DNA from: Bradyrhizobium tropiciagri
GTDB taxonomy: Bacteria > Pseudomonadota > Alphaproteobacteria > Rhizobiales > Xanthobacteraceae
Length of the DNA: 64,000 bases
NCBI RefSeq assembly: GCF_001189845.1
Contig: NZ_LFLZ01000002.1
Location: 268,138 to 332,137 of the forward strand
Direction: 5' to 3'
Below are positions 18,201 to 25,545 of this stretch, in pieces. A program made the position numbers and the translations under genes. Numbering within the stretch: position 1 is the first letter of the stretch; every line of letters starts with the position of its first letter. The notes beneath the pieces are model-generated. The model did not search any database. It saw only the letters and a list, made by a program, of their open reading frames with translations, and was not told where the DNA came from.

Positions 18201-18444
18201 AATCGAGCGATTCCAGCTCCTCGAGCTTCTTCTCGATCCGGTCGGTGACTTGGCGCGTCATCTCTTCAGGCGAGGCACCCGGCCACTGCGCCTGAATCAC
18301 CATGGTCTTGATGGTGAAGTCGGGGTCTTCCTGCCGCCCCAGCTGGAGATAGGCAAACAGGCCCGCCGCCATGAAGGCAATCATGAAGTACCAGACGAGC
18401 GAACGATGGCCGAGCGCCCAGTCGGAAAGATTGAACGACTTCAT
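15295..18444 (-). CDS. RND-family multidrug/solvent efflux pump, inner-membrane component
   Basis: A 1049-residue AcrB/MexB-superfamily transporter with twelve predicted membrane segments and two large periplasmic loops. The proton-relay acidic pair is present in GLLVDDAMIAVEMM in the fourth membrane segment. It overlaps the upstream adaptor gene by four bases (ATGA). With the two adaptors and the kinase-like gene it forms a four-gene operon read from about 21432 leftwards. No outer-membrane TolC-type gene is in the window, so a channel encoded elsewhere is required. Substrate range cannot be inferred. Confidence 0.93.
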   Translation of the reverse strand: MKSFNLSDWALGHRSLVWYFMIAFMAAGLFAYLQLGRQEDPDFTIKTMVIQAQWPGASPEEMTRQVTDRIEKKLEELESLDYTKSVTVAGETTVFVYLRDTTKAADVKPTWIRVRNMIADIKGEFPQGVIGPGFNDRFGDVFGNIYAFTSDGLSQRQLRDRVEDIRARILTVPDVGKVDILGAQDEVIYLEFSTRKIAALGLDVHSIMASLQGQNAVAPSGVFQEGPERISVRVNGQFTSEASLKAVNLRINDRFFPLTDVANITRGYVNPAKTLFRYNGQPAIALAIGMKSGANLLHFGEALKEEMTKIIADQPIGVGVHLVADQPVVVEHAVSGFTEALFEAVIIVLGISFLSLGMRAGLVVAIAIPLVLAITFVVMAYAGISLQRISLGALIIALGLLVDDAMIAVEMMVARLEIGDPLEKAATHVYTSTAFPMLTGTLVTVAGFIPIGLNSSNAGEFTFTLFVVIAVSLIVSWIVAVLFTPLLGVTILPAKMKGHHEEKGRVAQLFGRLLLFCMHHRWMTIGVTVAAFLLALFGMNFVQQQFFPSSDRAELVIDWNLPQNASIADTNSQMARFEREQLQDNNSVDHWSTYVGTGSPRFVLSFDVQTANTWFGQMVVVTKGGIKARDQVKAQFEDYLKKTFPGTDTYVKLLEVGPPVGRPVQYRLSGPDIAKVRDLSQKLAGIVRSSPDLGNVVFDWMEPARVVKVDVLQDKARQLGVTSEDIATTLNSVLEGSSITQVRDSIYLVNVTGRATAPERASIDTLRDLQLTGLGGRSVPLGAVANLRYELEQPTIWRRARIPTITLKAGIVGNVQPKTIVDQLAPKIAEFTKELPAGYSVKIGGSVEESAKSQAPIIAVVPLMLFVMATVLMIQLQSFHRLFLVFAVAPLAVIGVVMALLPSGAPLGFVAILGVLALIGILVRNSVILIVQIEDLKREGRPAWEAVVEATEHRMRPILLTAAAASLALIPIAREIFWGPMAYAMMGGIIVGTLLTLLFLPALYVAWFRIQPEQGNGSAAQEPEAFAHEKPAEQITAHDAPELVLETQI

Positions 18445-19517
18445 GGCTTTTCATCCTGTTCGATACGGACTTGCTGTCCCTGCTTGAGGCTGTGGATCCC
18501 GGCGGTTACTACGCGCGCACCGGGGCCAACTCCGCCGACAACGCGCGCGCCGGTTTGATCAGCGACGACATCGACCTTTTGCAACGACACCGTGCTGGCG
18601 GGCTGATCGACGACCCAGACGAAGTTTGCGCCGTCCTTGGCGAGCAGAGCCGACGCGGGCAGGCGCAATATCCGGGCTTGACCCTTGTCAAGTTTCGCGG
18701 TGATGGTCGTGCCGAGGCGAAAGCCTTCAGGCGGGTTGTTGAGCGCGATACGGACCCGCCGCAATCGCGTCACCGGATCGGCTTGCGGCGCGATCTCGCG
18801 AATGCCGCCTTGCACCTGTACGGCGGGCAAGAGCTGCAGGCTGACCGTGAATGGCAGGCCGATCTCCAGCGGCAGCGGAAAGTCCGGTCCGATATCGACG
18901 ACGGCTTCGCGAACATCGGGTCTCGCGACCGTCACCACGCTTTGGCCGGGAGATACCACCTGGCCGACTTCCGCCCCCACCGCGGTGACCACACCGGCGA
19001 AGTCGGCCCTGATCTGCGAATAGCCGAGCTGCTCGATCGCCTTGGTCAGGTTCGCCTGAGCCTGCGCCACCGTCGCTTCCGCGCCGGCGCGCGCCTGCTC
19101 GGCGTTGTCCAGCGTCTGCTTTGTGGTCGCGTCGGTGGTGATGAGCGTTCGCTGCCGTTCCTCTGTCGCTCTGACGGTCGCGAACTGCGCCTCGGCCTTG
19201 GCAAGCTCGCCTTTGGCCGCGCGGACCGCGAGCTCGAGGGCCGTCGGGTCGATGGTGCCGACCGTCTGGCCTTCATGCACGAGATCACCGACATAGACCG
19301 GACGCGTTGTCAGCCGTCCCAGCACGCGGAAGCCGAGATTAGTTTGGTAGCGCGGCTCGATGACGCCCACCGCAGCCGTATCGTCGGCATGGTCCGCCTG
19401 GAGAAGCTCCGATTGGACGGGCCGCACGGGCTCCGGCGCCTTTGTTTCCTGCTGACATCCGGCAAGTGCAAGCGCGCATGCAAGCGGGCCCGCCACGATC
19501 ATCGCGCGGCTCGTCAT
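18441..19517 (-). CDS. RND periplasmic adaptor (membrane fusion protein), second of two
   Basis: A 358-residue HlyD/AcrA-like lipoprotein candidate: MIVAGPLACALALAGCQQ has a lipobox (LAGC). Next come a beta-barrel/lipoyl half (LGRLTTRPVYVGDLVHEGQT), a coiled-coil hairpin (residues ~95-165) and the second lipoyl half (YSQIRADFAGVVTAVGAEVG). It links the inner-membrane pump to an outer-membrane channel. Four-base overlaps with both neighbours indicate translational coupling. Confidence 0.9.
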   Translation of the reverse strand: MTSRAMIVAGPLACALALAGCQQETKAPEPVRPVQSELLQADHADDTAAVGVIEPRYQTNLGFRVLGRLTTRPVYVGDLVHEGQTVGTIDPTALELAVRAAKGELAKAEAQFATVRATEERQRTLITTDATTKQTLDNAEQARAGAEATVAQAQANLTKAIEQLGYSQIRADFAGVVTAVGAEVGQVVSPGQSVVTVARPDVREAVVDIGPDFPLPLEIGLPFTVSLQLLPAVQVQGGIREIAPQADPVTRLRRVRIALNNPPEGFRLGTTITAKLDKGQARILRLPASALLAKDGANFVWVVDQPASTVSLQKVDVVADQTGARVVGGVGPGARVVTAGIHSLKQGQQVRIEQDEKP

Positions 19518-20641
19518 GAGGGATCTCCTTCATAAGTCACGGGCTGGCCCGCGCTCAAAAGCTTGCCGCCGTCGATTACGACGCGCTCGCCCGGCTCGAG
19601 ACCCGCCTTGATCAATACTTCTCCGGCCTCATAGCCATCGACCGTTACCGGCTTCAGCGAGGCTGTCCGCGTTGCCGGATCGACAGTCCAGACCGCGGGC
19701 CTGGTGCCCGCCGCCATCAATGCACTCCAAGGCAACGCGATCTGCCGCTGGGGATGCACTTTCACAGTTCCTGCGACGGGGCTTCCAAGCGTCATTGCGG
19801 CAGGCGGGTCCTTGATCGCCACCTTCACCCGAATGGTCGAGCTCTTGGCGTCAACGGCCGGGGAAACCTCCCGAACGTGGCCGCTTGCGGTCACGCCCGC
19901 ATCGGAGACGAGCGTCAACGAAACGCTGCGGTCGTCGGCATTGCCGAGGAAAATGGACTCGTAAACCTCAAATACGGCGTCTCGCTCTCCATCCTGCGCC
20001 AGCGAAAATGCCGGTTGCGCGGCCTGCACGACCTGACCGGTTTCCAGGTTGCGTGCGGTAACGACACCGTCCGCCTCGGCTCGCAGCGCGGTGTAGCCAA
20101 GGGCCTCCTTTGACGTCCCGAGCTGCGCTCTTGCCGCTTCGAGCGCGCCTTCCGCGGTTCGCAATCCTTCCTGCGCCTGGTCGTAGGTCGTGCGCGTGGT
20201 GAAGCCGCTTGCGATCAGAGTCTTTTGCCGCTCAAAGGTCGCCTTCGCCACACGCAGTTGGGATTCTGCGGCGAGAACGGCAGCGGTCGCGGCATCGACA
20301 TCGGCCTGTTGTTCGGCGGGGTCGAGAAGGGCCAGCACCTCGCCGGCCTTGACGTGGGTCCCGACGTCGACATAGCGCGCGATCACACGTCCGCTGACAC
20401 GGAACGACAAATCGGCGCGGAAGCGGGGCTGCACCTCGCCGGTCAGGGTGATCGAGGCTTGCCGGGCCTTCGGCTGGACGACCTCCGTGCGCACGAACGC
20501 GGCGCGCGTGGGCGGAGCGTCGCCGCGATCATTGCAGCCGCTCAGCTCAACTGCGGCAAGCGCGAGCGCCACGCCCGCCAGAGGCTTAAGCAAGCGCTTG
20601 GCTCGACCGATTTTGGTGTGATTTGAACAGCCTGGTTTCAT
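19514..20641 (-). CDS. RND periplasmic adaptor (membrane fusion protein), first of two
   Basis: A 375-residue adaptor of the same family as its neighbour but clearly diverged. It has an N-terminal segment with a lipobox-like LSGC, lipoyl halves around VGTHVKAGEVLALLDPAEQQ and YTALRAEADGVVTARNLETG, and a coiled-coil hairpin between them. Two adaptors next to a single pump gene suggest a hetero-oligomeric adaptor ring, as known for some RND systems. It overlaps the kinase-like gene upstream by ATGA. Confidence 0.9.
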   Translation of the reverse strand: MKPGCSNHTKIGRAKRLLKPLAGVALALAAVELSGCNDRGDAPPTRAAFVRTEVVQPKARQASITLTGEVQPRFRADLSFRVSGRVIARYVDVGTHVKAGEVLALLDPAEQQADVDAATAAVLAAESQLRVAKATFERQKTLIASGFTTRTTYDQAQEGLRTAEGALEAARAQLGTSKEALGYTALRAEADGVVTARNLETGQVVQAAQPAFSLAQDGERDAVFEVYESIFLGNADDRSVSLTLVSDAGVTASGHVREVSPAVDAKSSTIRVKVAIKDPPAAMTLGSPVAGTVKVHPQRQIALPWSALMAAGTRPAVWTVDPATRTASLKPVTVDGYEAGEVLIKAGLEPGERVVIDGGKLLSAGQPVTYEGDPS

Positions 20642-21432
20642 AGCGCGGCCATGCGGTGAGAGGGGGACAGCAGATCGCCCAAAACGTCTGAGCCCTTGCT
20701 GGGCGGGCCCAGTTCATTCGGATGCGCTCGCAGCATCTTTGGATCCGCTCCAATCGCGCTCGGGCGCCGCGACCTCATGCGGCGCGTCGCCATCGACCAG
20801 TTCGCCTGCCGCTCCCGCTCGCTCAGGTGAAACGAGAAAACGACGGATGTGAACTCGGCGGCGAAGCCGTGCTCGATTCGGCCGCCCAGCCCCCTGGCAA
20901 GGTCACAACTGATCGGGCGCTCACGACCCATGTCCGCCCGCGCCAATCGTGAGCCGTTATCCAGCACCACGCAGTTCACCACCGCGCCGATGCGCGTCAG
21001 CTTGACTTTGATCTCGCCGGCGCGCGCATCGAAATACGCGTGCTTCGCCCCACTTACGATGAGGTCGTGAACGATCAGGCCAAGCCGCCAGCACCGCTCT
21101 GATTGGAGGGGAAGACATTCAGTGGCGAACGCCAGCCGGATCCCCATTCGATCCAACAGGGACTGGCGCATGGCGCAGCCCAGTTTGCGAATGTAAGTCG
21201 CGGCATCATGAAGGGCTCCGCCCTGGGGCATTGCGAGCGCCCGATGCAGTGCGGCATGTCCGCTCAGCAGCTCGACCACATCGCTCAGCGCGGTCTTTGC
21301 TTCCGCACCGTCGGCCCGGATAACCGCGGCCGAGACCAGATCGATCGCCGAGGCAATCCCTTGATCGATCCTGTGATGCAATTCGCGCAGCAGCACGCCG
21401 TCTTGTGGGCGATGCGGATCCGGACTCAACAT
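20638..21432 (-). CDS. Histidine-kinase-like protein (HWE/HisKA_2 type) with degenerate ATP-binding boxes
   Basis: The ATG at 21432 has AGGAG twelve bases upstream and gives 264 residues; the frame is open further upstream but that part crosses the promoter and is not coding-like. The H-box-like LLRELHHRIDQGIASAIDLV resembles the phospho-acceptor helix of HWE/HisKA_2 kinases. The ATPase half has DLIVSGAKHAYF where an N-box (ELxxNAxKHA) is expected, VLDNGSRLARAD for the G1 box and ARGLGGRIE for G2. The missing Asn argues for weak or absent kinase activity. It has no sensor domain and no response regulator nearby. As the first gene of the efflux operon it is translationally coupled to the first adaptor. 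Confidence 0.7.
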   Translation of the reverse strand: MLSPDPHRPQDGVLLRELHHRIDQGIASAIDLVSAAVIRADGAEAKTALSDVVELLSGHAALHRALAMPQGGALHDAATYIRKLGCAMRQSLLDRMGIRLAFATECLPLQSERCWRLGLIVHDLIVSGAKHAYFDARAGEIKVKLTRIGAVVNCVVLDNGSRLARADMGRERPISCDLARGLGGRIEHGFAAEFTSVVFSFHLSERERQANWSMATRRMRSRRPSAIGADPKMLRAHPNELGPPSKGSDVLGDLLSPSHRMAAL

Positions 21433-21531
21433 AGTCAATTTAATCTCCTGAGGTGGATCGGATGATCGGGCGCCAGCGCACGCAGGCCGTCCGGAACGCC
21501 GTCGCAGGTCTTGGCAAGGCGCGCGACATAG

Positions 21532-21555
21532 TAAATAAACTATACCGTATATTTT
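21532..21555. promoter_or_regulatory. Candidate TetR operator in the efflux/TetR divergent promoter
   Basis: AAACTATACCGTATATTTT (21537-21555) is a 19-bp palindrome with one mismatch, centred on 21546; the core TATAC-C-GTATA is perfect. The 23 bases 21532-21554 recur exactly, in reverse complement, at 23872-23894 before another operon. It lies between the kinase-like/efflux operon (start 21432) and the TetR gene (start 21633), the classical place for an autorepressing TetR operator. Confidence 0.75.
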
Positions 21556-21632
21556 CTTTTTCTTGCCTTTTCCCGCCAAGCGTGTCAAGCGCGATCTGCG
21601 TGCGCACAGACTCGTGATTGGGAGACCGACGG

Positions 21633-22295
21633 ATGACGAAAAAGACCACCCCGAAACGGGGCAGACCGCCCAAGGACCTCGCCGGTGACGTTCAGGCCCG
21701 GATCCTTGATGCAGCCCAGCAACTCTTTCTCGAGAAGGGCTACCGTAGCGCCAGCATCGATGACATCTCCGAGCTGGCGCCAGCGAGCAAACCAACCATC
21801 TACGCCCATTTTTCCGGCAAGGAGGCACTATTCGCGGCGGTGGTGGCCCGCACCATTACCGGGCTGACGGATTTCGAAGGCTTCGAGCCCGAGGGCCGCA
21901 CCCTCCAGGACAAGCTCTCGAGCCTCGGCACCGCCGTCGTGGAGAAGGTGATCGAAGAGTCGTTGGGCATGGTCCGCGCCACGATTGCCGAAGCGCAGCG
22001 TTTCCCCGAGTTGAGCCGCAACGTCCACGATGCCGCACGCGATCGCTCCGTCAACGCCATTTCCCAACTCCTCAATGAAGCGACGCAGAAGCTGGCGCGC
22101 TCTTCAAAAGGTCCCTTCAGTGGCAAGCGAAGCCTTGCCACCGCTCAGATCTTCCTGGATCTGATTCTGCTGCCGATGCTGTTTCGTTCGTTGGTGGGGG
22201 AAACGTCCAAGGACCTGAGACGCGAACTGCCCTCTTTCGTGCGCGAGCGGGTTGGCTTTTTCCTTGCGGCCTGCGAGGCAGACTGGACGCCGTGA
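21633..22295 (+). CDS. TetR/AcrR-family repressor of the efflux operon
   Basis: A 220-residue protein. The ATG at 21633 has GGGAG eight bases upstream. A basic arm (KKTTPKRGRPPKDL) precedes the helix-turn-helix (YRSASIDDISELAPASKPTIYAHFSGKE, about residues 32-60), followed by an all-helical ligand-binding domain of normal length. Divergent from the RND operon with a palindrome in between, it is the expected drug-responsive repressor. The second copy of the palindrome at 23872 suggests that it also controls the small-protein operon there. Confidence 0.9.
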   Translation: MTKKTTPKRGRPPKDLAGDVQARILDAAQQLFLEKGYRSASIDDISELAPASKPTIYAHFSGKEALFAAVVARTITGLTDFEGFEPEGRTLQDKLSSLGTAVVEKVIEESLGMVRATIAEAQRFPELSRNVHDAARDRSVNAISQLLNEATQKLARSSKGPFSGKRSLATAQIFLDLILLPMLFRSLVGETSKDLRRELPSFVRERVGFFLAACEADWTP

Positions 22296-22313
22296 GCCGG
22301 CGATCGCCAAACG

Positions 22314-22987
22314 CTAGGCGCGACAGGGAAACTTGTAAGGTAAATCAGCCCGACTGCTGGTCATTTGCGAGGGCGCCCCGTTGACAGACGCTGCGTTGCT
22401 AAGCGCCCCCGCGCAAAAGTTCATCATCTCGTCGAAGGCCGGCCGAAGAGCGGCCGCCTTGATACGAGCTGGATTGAGGTATGCGTCCATCGCGTCCAGC
22501 AGGCAGCAGGCCAGCGCCATCGGGCTCCCTGCTCGAAATTCGCCACCGGCCTGCCCGGCCGCGATGACCGACTGCACGACACCGCGAAGGCGATCCGCAT
22601 GGGACAGGCTGCCGGCCAGTTTTCTTGTGCTGCGGCGACCACCAGCTCGTGCAATCGGACATTGTTTGCCAGCCGATCTTCGTGCGTCCGGGCGATCGCC
22701 CTAAAGAAGGCATTTAACCGCTCCAGGCCCGAGCGGCCGCTTCGCGCCGCACTTGCCGCCGCCGCGGACGCCTCCTCAAGCAGCCCGGTCACGACGGCCT
22801 CTTCGAGCGCTCGGCGACAGGGATAAAACCGATAGAGATTTGCGGGAGACATCGATGCGTCGCGAGCGACGTCGGCAACGGTGGTCTTCCGGTACCCGAT
22901 CTCCCGGTACAAGCGGATTGCAGCCTGCACAATTCGTTCGCGAGCGCACGACGATCCAGGCTGGCGGGTGGTCTGCGCCTTGAGCAT
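22314..22987 (-). pseudogene. Second TetR-family regulator, frameshifted
   Basis: From the ATG at 22987 (TGAGG upstream) the frame encodes a normal TetR N-terminus (ERIVQAAIRLYREIGYRKTT, ADVARDASMSPANLYRFYPC) through LHELVVAAAQENWP. The ligand-domain remainder (LSHADRLRGVVQSVIAAGQA and then LACCLLDAMDAYLNPARI) continues in another frame to the stop at 22314. A one-base deletion within about 22601-22620 explains this. As it stands the product would have an aberrant C-terminal third. It is the last gene of a three-gene minus-strand operon beginning at 23731. Confidence 0.75.
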
Positions 22988-22995
22988 GCCCGGCC

Positions 22996-23433
22996 TCAAC
23001 GCGACGGAATCGCGTGCATTTCACGCCGGCACGCCTCGCCGAATTCACGCAACGGATCCATCTCCTCCATGAAGCCTGGCAGGTCGACGAACGACGTGTT
23101 CGGTGCAAGGTAGGTCTCGATGATCAGTCGGCCTGCCCGCTCCGCGGCATGGACCACCTCGTCGTCGGACAGAATCCGCATACGCCCGATAAGCGCATAC
23201 AAATTCACCAGCGCAGGGATCTCGGACCTGTCGCTGGTCAGCGCGTCCGCATACAGCCGGGACGCCTCCTCGATGAAGCTTCGATACAGCTTTTCACGCT
23301 TGGTAACCGCGTGGGCATGATGGCGCTCGCGGACCCTGCGGCGACGGGTCACCCACCCGGTCACGATCGTGGAGATCGCCGCGAAGGCCGAGCCGCCGAA
23401 CGCGGCGAAAGCGGGAACATATATCGTGTTCAT
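22996..23433 (-). CDS. Membrane-anchored helical protein, unknown function
   Basis: A 145-residue protein with one N-terminal membrane segment (IYVPAFAAFGGSAFAAISTI), a basic stop-transfer patch (TRRRRVRERHH) and a long cytoplasmic helical part (EKLYRSFIEEASRLYADAL and onward). I do not recognise a named family. It starts four bases after the stop of the Cys-rich protein gene and ends eight bases before the TetR pseudogene start, so all three are co-transcribed. Confidence 0.65.
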   Translation of the reverse strand: MNTIYVPAFAAFGGSAFAAISTIVTGWVTRRRRVRERHHAHAVTKREKLYRSFIEEASRLYADALTSDRSEIPALVNLYALIGRMRILSDDEVVHAAERAGRLIIETYLAPNTSFVDLPGFMEEMDPLREFGEACRREMHAIPSR

Positions 23434-23437
23434 ACGA

Positions 23438-23731
23438 TCATTCCTGATCTTTTGCGCCGCGATACCGCTGCGATCCTATGGTCCTGACCGAAGTAGTAGG
23501 CGCTGCGTGCTCGAAGACGGCTCTGCAGGCATCGCTCAGGTCCGGCTCCTTTTGCCTGAGACAGGCTTCCACATTCGCGGCGTCAGGGATGTAGCCGGCA
23601 CACAAACGAAACGCATCAGGAGCGCATGCCGCCCTCTGCTCAGGTGTGCCGCGGTCCTCCTGTCCGAGAGCGGCCGCCGCGCCCAACGAAATGAAAACCA
23701 AGACCGCGAGTACCAGCCGGTTCGCGAACAT
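23438..23731 (-). CDS. Secreted cysteine-rich-repeat protein
   Basis: The start ATG at 23731 has AAGGA seven bases upstream; it gives 97 residues with a signal peptide (MFANRLVLAVLVFISLGAAA, cleaved near ALG). The mature part has four cysteines arranged as in the bacterial Cys-rich repeat (CAPDAFRLC, then VEACLRQKEPDLSDACRAVF), likely two disulfides in a small periplasmic helical domain. Function unknown. It is the first gene of a minus-strand operon divergent from the 23906 operon, so one intergenic region serves both. Confidence 0.65.
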   Translation of the reverse strand: MFANRLVLAVLVFISLGAAAALGQEDRGTPEQRAACAPDAFRLCAGYIPDAANVEACLRQKEPDLSDACRAVFEHAAPTTSVRTIGSQRYRGAKDQE

Positions 23732-23840
23732 ATCGGATCCTTTCTCGAATTGAGGCATCTGCTTTCCGATCGAACCAGGTCTCGCGACCCAGGTCCTCTC
23801 CATCCAACCAGGAGGAACACGGGCTTGTGATTCTCTGCTC

Positions 23841-23894
23841 TTGACACATCCCGCTATCCGCGCTGTATATGAAATATACGGTATAGTTTATTTA
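23841..23894 (+). promoter_or_regulatory. Promoter with second copy of the TetR operator
   Basis: TTGACA (23841-23846) is a perfect -35 element. A weak -10 (TGTATA at 23864, or TATATG at 23866) follows. The operator at 23872-23894 is the exact reverse complement of 21532-21554 and lies just downstream of the -10, where a bound repressor would block transcription of the gene at 23906. Confidence 0.7.
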
Positions 23895-23905
23895 TGAGGT
23901 GAAAG

Positions 23906-24112
23906 ATGTCAAGCGTGTTCTTGGCGCCCGTACGGGAAAATCCCTTGCCGGCGATCGCCGTCGCATCGCTCAATCTGATCGTGGCCGTGTCGCTCGTGGG
24001 CGTGAGCCTGCTGCTGGGTATCACGATTTCGATCGTCGCCTGGGTGCATGCGCTCGTCGATCGCGAGCCGGCGCCGGTGCGAAACCGCGTCGCGCGGAGG
24101 AGGCTTGCATGA
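23906..24112 (+). CDS. Small single-pass membrane protein, unknown function
   Basis: A 68-residue protein with GAGGTG upstream of the ATG, 11 bases downstream of the TetR operator. Residues ~16-45 form a long hydrophobic segment (VASLNLIVAVSLVGVSLLLG and on), followed by a basic C-terminus (NRVARRRLA). It is the first gene of an operon of small proteins that probably shares the TetR regulon of the RND pump. No family is recognised. Small membrane proteins can modulate pumps, but nothing here proves that role. Confidence 0.65.
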   Translation: MSSVFLAPVRENPLPAIAVASLNLIVAVSLVGVSLLLGITISIVAWVHALVDREPAPVRNRVARRRLA

Positions 24113-24255
24113 CACCGATGCTGCTGCTGTCGCGTGACTGCATCATCTGTTGGGTGAGTATCTGGATCGCGCCCATCGAATGCGTGTTCGACCTGATCGA
24201 ATCGGAGCTGGCGCGCAGAGGAATTCCGCTCAAGACCAGGAGCCGAGTGCCGTGA
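24109..24255 (+). CDS. Very small hydrophobic protein, unknown function
   Basis: A 48-residue frame starting at an ATG that overlaps the previous stop (ATGA) and ending in a GTGA overlap with the next gene. The sequence begins MTPMLLLSRDCIICWVSIWI and has two cysteines and one membrane-length hydrophobic stretch. The tight overlaps on both sides are the main evidence that it is translated. No homologue recognised. Confidence 0.5.
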   Translation: MTPMLLLSRDCIICWVSIWIAPIECVFDLIESELARRGIPLKTRSRVP

Positions 24256-24836
24256 GCGGGCGATCCGTTCTATCGATGCGCGCGAGCGGATCGGCTGAGT
24301 CCGACATGCCCCTGCGGGGCTATTTTCTATCGGTCGGTGGAGCGTTGCTTCTGCTGCTTTTGGCAGCCGATTGGGCGCTGCCCGCTGCCCTGCCGAGCCG
24401 ATCTGCGGCGACGGATCCAGCAATGCCGCCAATCCGCATCCACTCCAATGTGGACGGACCGGATCTGGTGGTCATCGATACCAATCTGCCCGCGCGGGTG
24501 CCGGCGGACAAGAGCATCGCAGCCTCCGCGCAGCTGGAGAACGCTGATGCGGCCGATGCTGTCCAAGAGCCGGCTTCGCTCGCGTCCGTGGACGACAGCA
24601 ATCGCCCCACAACATCGATGACCGTGCGAGTGCGCGAAAGCCTCGCGCAATCCGTCGCCGATGGTGACGGGGCGCATCAGAGCGCCATGACCGAGCCGCA
24701 GCGCACATCCGCTCACGCGCGGAGCGGCAAGCGCCGGCGATCTGCTGGGCATCTAGGGCACGGCGGCACGCTCGGCTGGTGCAATGCGTTCAGCGGCGGT
24801 GACTGCCGCTACGCACTCATACCCTCCGCGGACTAG
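24252..24836 (+). CDS. Membrane-anchored protein with periplasmic low-complexity domain, unknown function
   Basis: The start is taken as the GTG at 24252, overlapping the previous stop; 194 residues. A membrane segment near residue 20-45 (YFLSVGGALLLLLLAADWAL) precedes an Ala/Asp/Ser-rich extracytoplasmic region and a C-terminal GTLGWCNAFSGGDCRYAL with a cysteine pair. I do not recognise a family. It is the third gene of the TetR-operator-driven run of small genes. Confidence 0.55.
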   Translation: MSGRSVLSMRASGSAESDMPLRGYFLSVGGALLLLLLAADWALPAALPSRSAATDPAMPPIRIHSNVDGPDLVVIDTNLPARVPADKSIAASAQLENADAADAVQEPASLASVDDSNRPTTSMTVRVRESLAQSVADGDGAHQSAMTEPQRTSAHARSGKRRRSAGHLGHGGTLGWCNAFSGGDCRYALIPSAD

Positions 24837-24871
24837 ATGACCTGCCGTTTTGAACCTTGGGATTTACCTGA

Positions 24872-25474
24872 ATGTCGAAGAAGCACTTGTTCGCCCTGAT
24901 CGTATGGTCTGCCACACTTGCCGCAACGGGCGCGCTCGCCGATGCTGCCCAAAGGCCGGGGGATGGCGATCCCGTCGGCGCGGCGGAACAAAGCGGCTCC
25001 GAGGAGACAGCGATCCGCCGTGCGCTCGAGCAATTCCGCACCACGCACGTTCCGCTCAGCCAGGTCCTGACGATCGCCGAGCATTTGCACGACGGCTCCA
25101 GAACCGCGGATATCAGCTTCGAATCATCCGGTACGCCCATCTACCGCGTGCGCACGATCAAGAACGAGCATGTGTGGGAGAACGTCATTGATGCAAACAC
25201 CGGCAGCATCACGGGCAAGGAGATCGCATCTTCTCTCAAGGAGCTCGATCGCGAAGACCTCGCCAACGTCGTTGCCCTGAAATGGATCAAGCAGGAAATG
25301 GCGGATGCGGTTCAGGTCGCCGAAAGAGCTGCAGCCGGCAGCGCGCTGGCTGGAGGGCTGATCAGGCAGGACGGCAGGCTCAATTTCGTGATCGTCGTCG
25401 CCAGTGGCGACCATCTGAAGGAGGTCACGCTCGAGCCGCACAAGGTCGGAAAGCCAGGGTCGTCCCGCCATTAG
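24872..25474 (+). CDS. Exported PepSY-domain protein
   Basis: A 200-residue protein with a signal peptide (KKHLFALIVWSATLAATGAL). Two PepSY-like segments are visible, around residues 45-110 (SFESSGTPIYRVRTIKNEHV then WENVIDANTGSI) and again further on (QVAERAAAGSALAGGLIRQD). PepSY domains are found in periplasmic or membrane proteins that inhibit proteases or bind ligands. It follows the small-gene operon by 35 bases and may be its last member, making the whole group extracytoplasmic. Confidence 0.72.
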   Translation: MSKKHLFALIVWSATLAATGALADAAQRPGDGDPVGAAEQSGSEETAIRRALEQFRTTHVPLSQVLTIAEHLHDGSRTADISFESSGTPIYRVRTIKNEHVWENVIDANTGSITGKEIASSLKELDREDLANVVALKWIKQEMADAVQVAERAAAGSALAGGLIRQDGRLNFVIVVASGDHLKEVTLEPHKVGKPGSSRH

Positions 25475-25545
25475 CCGCAACGGGCAATCGCGTTCGACAA
25501 GCCAGGAACAGCTAACCACACCACAACTCAAGAGCACGTCAGATC

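Noticed and set aside
21433..21828. N-terminal extension of the kinase-like protein up to 21828
   Set aside because: It would cross the operator and the start of tetR; residues there are Arg/Cys-rich and non-conserved in character. The ATG at 21432 has its own ribosome site.
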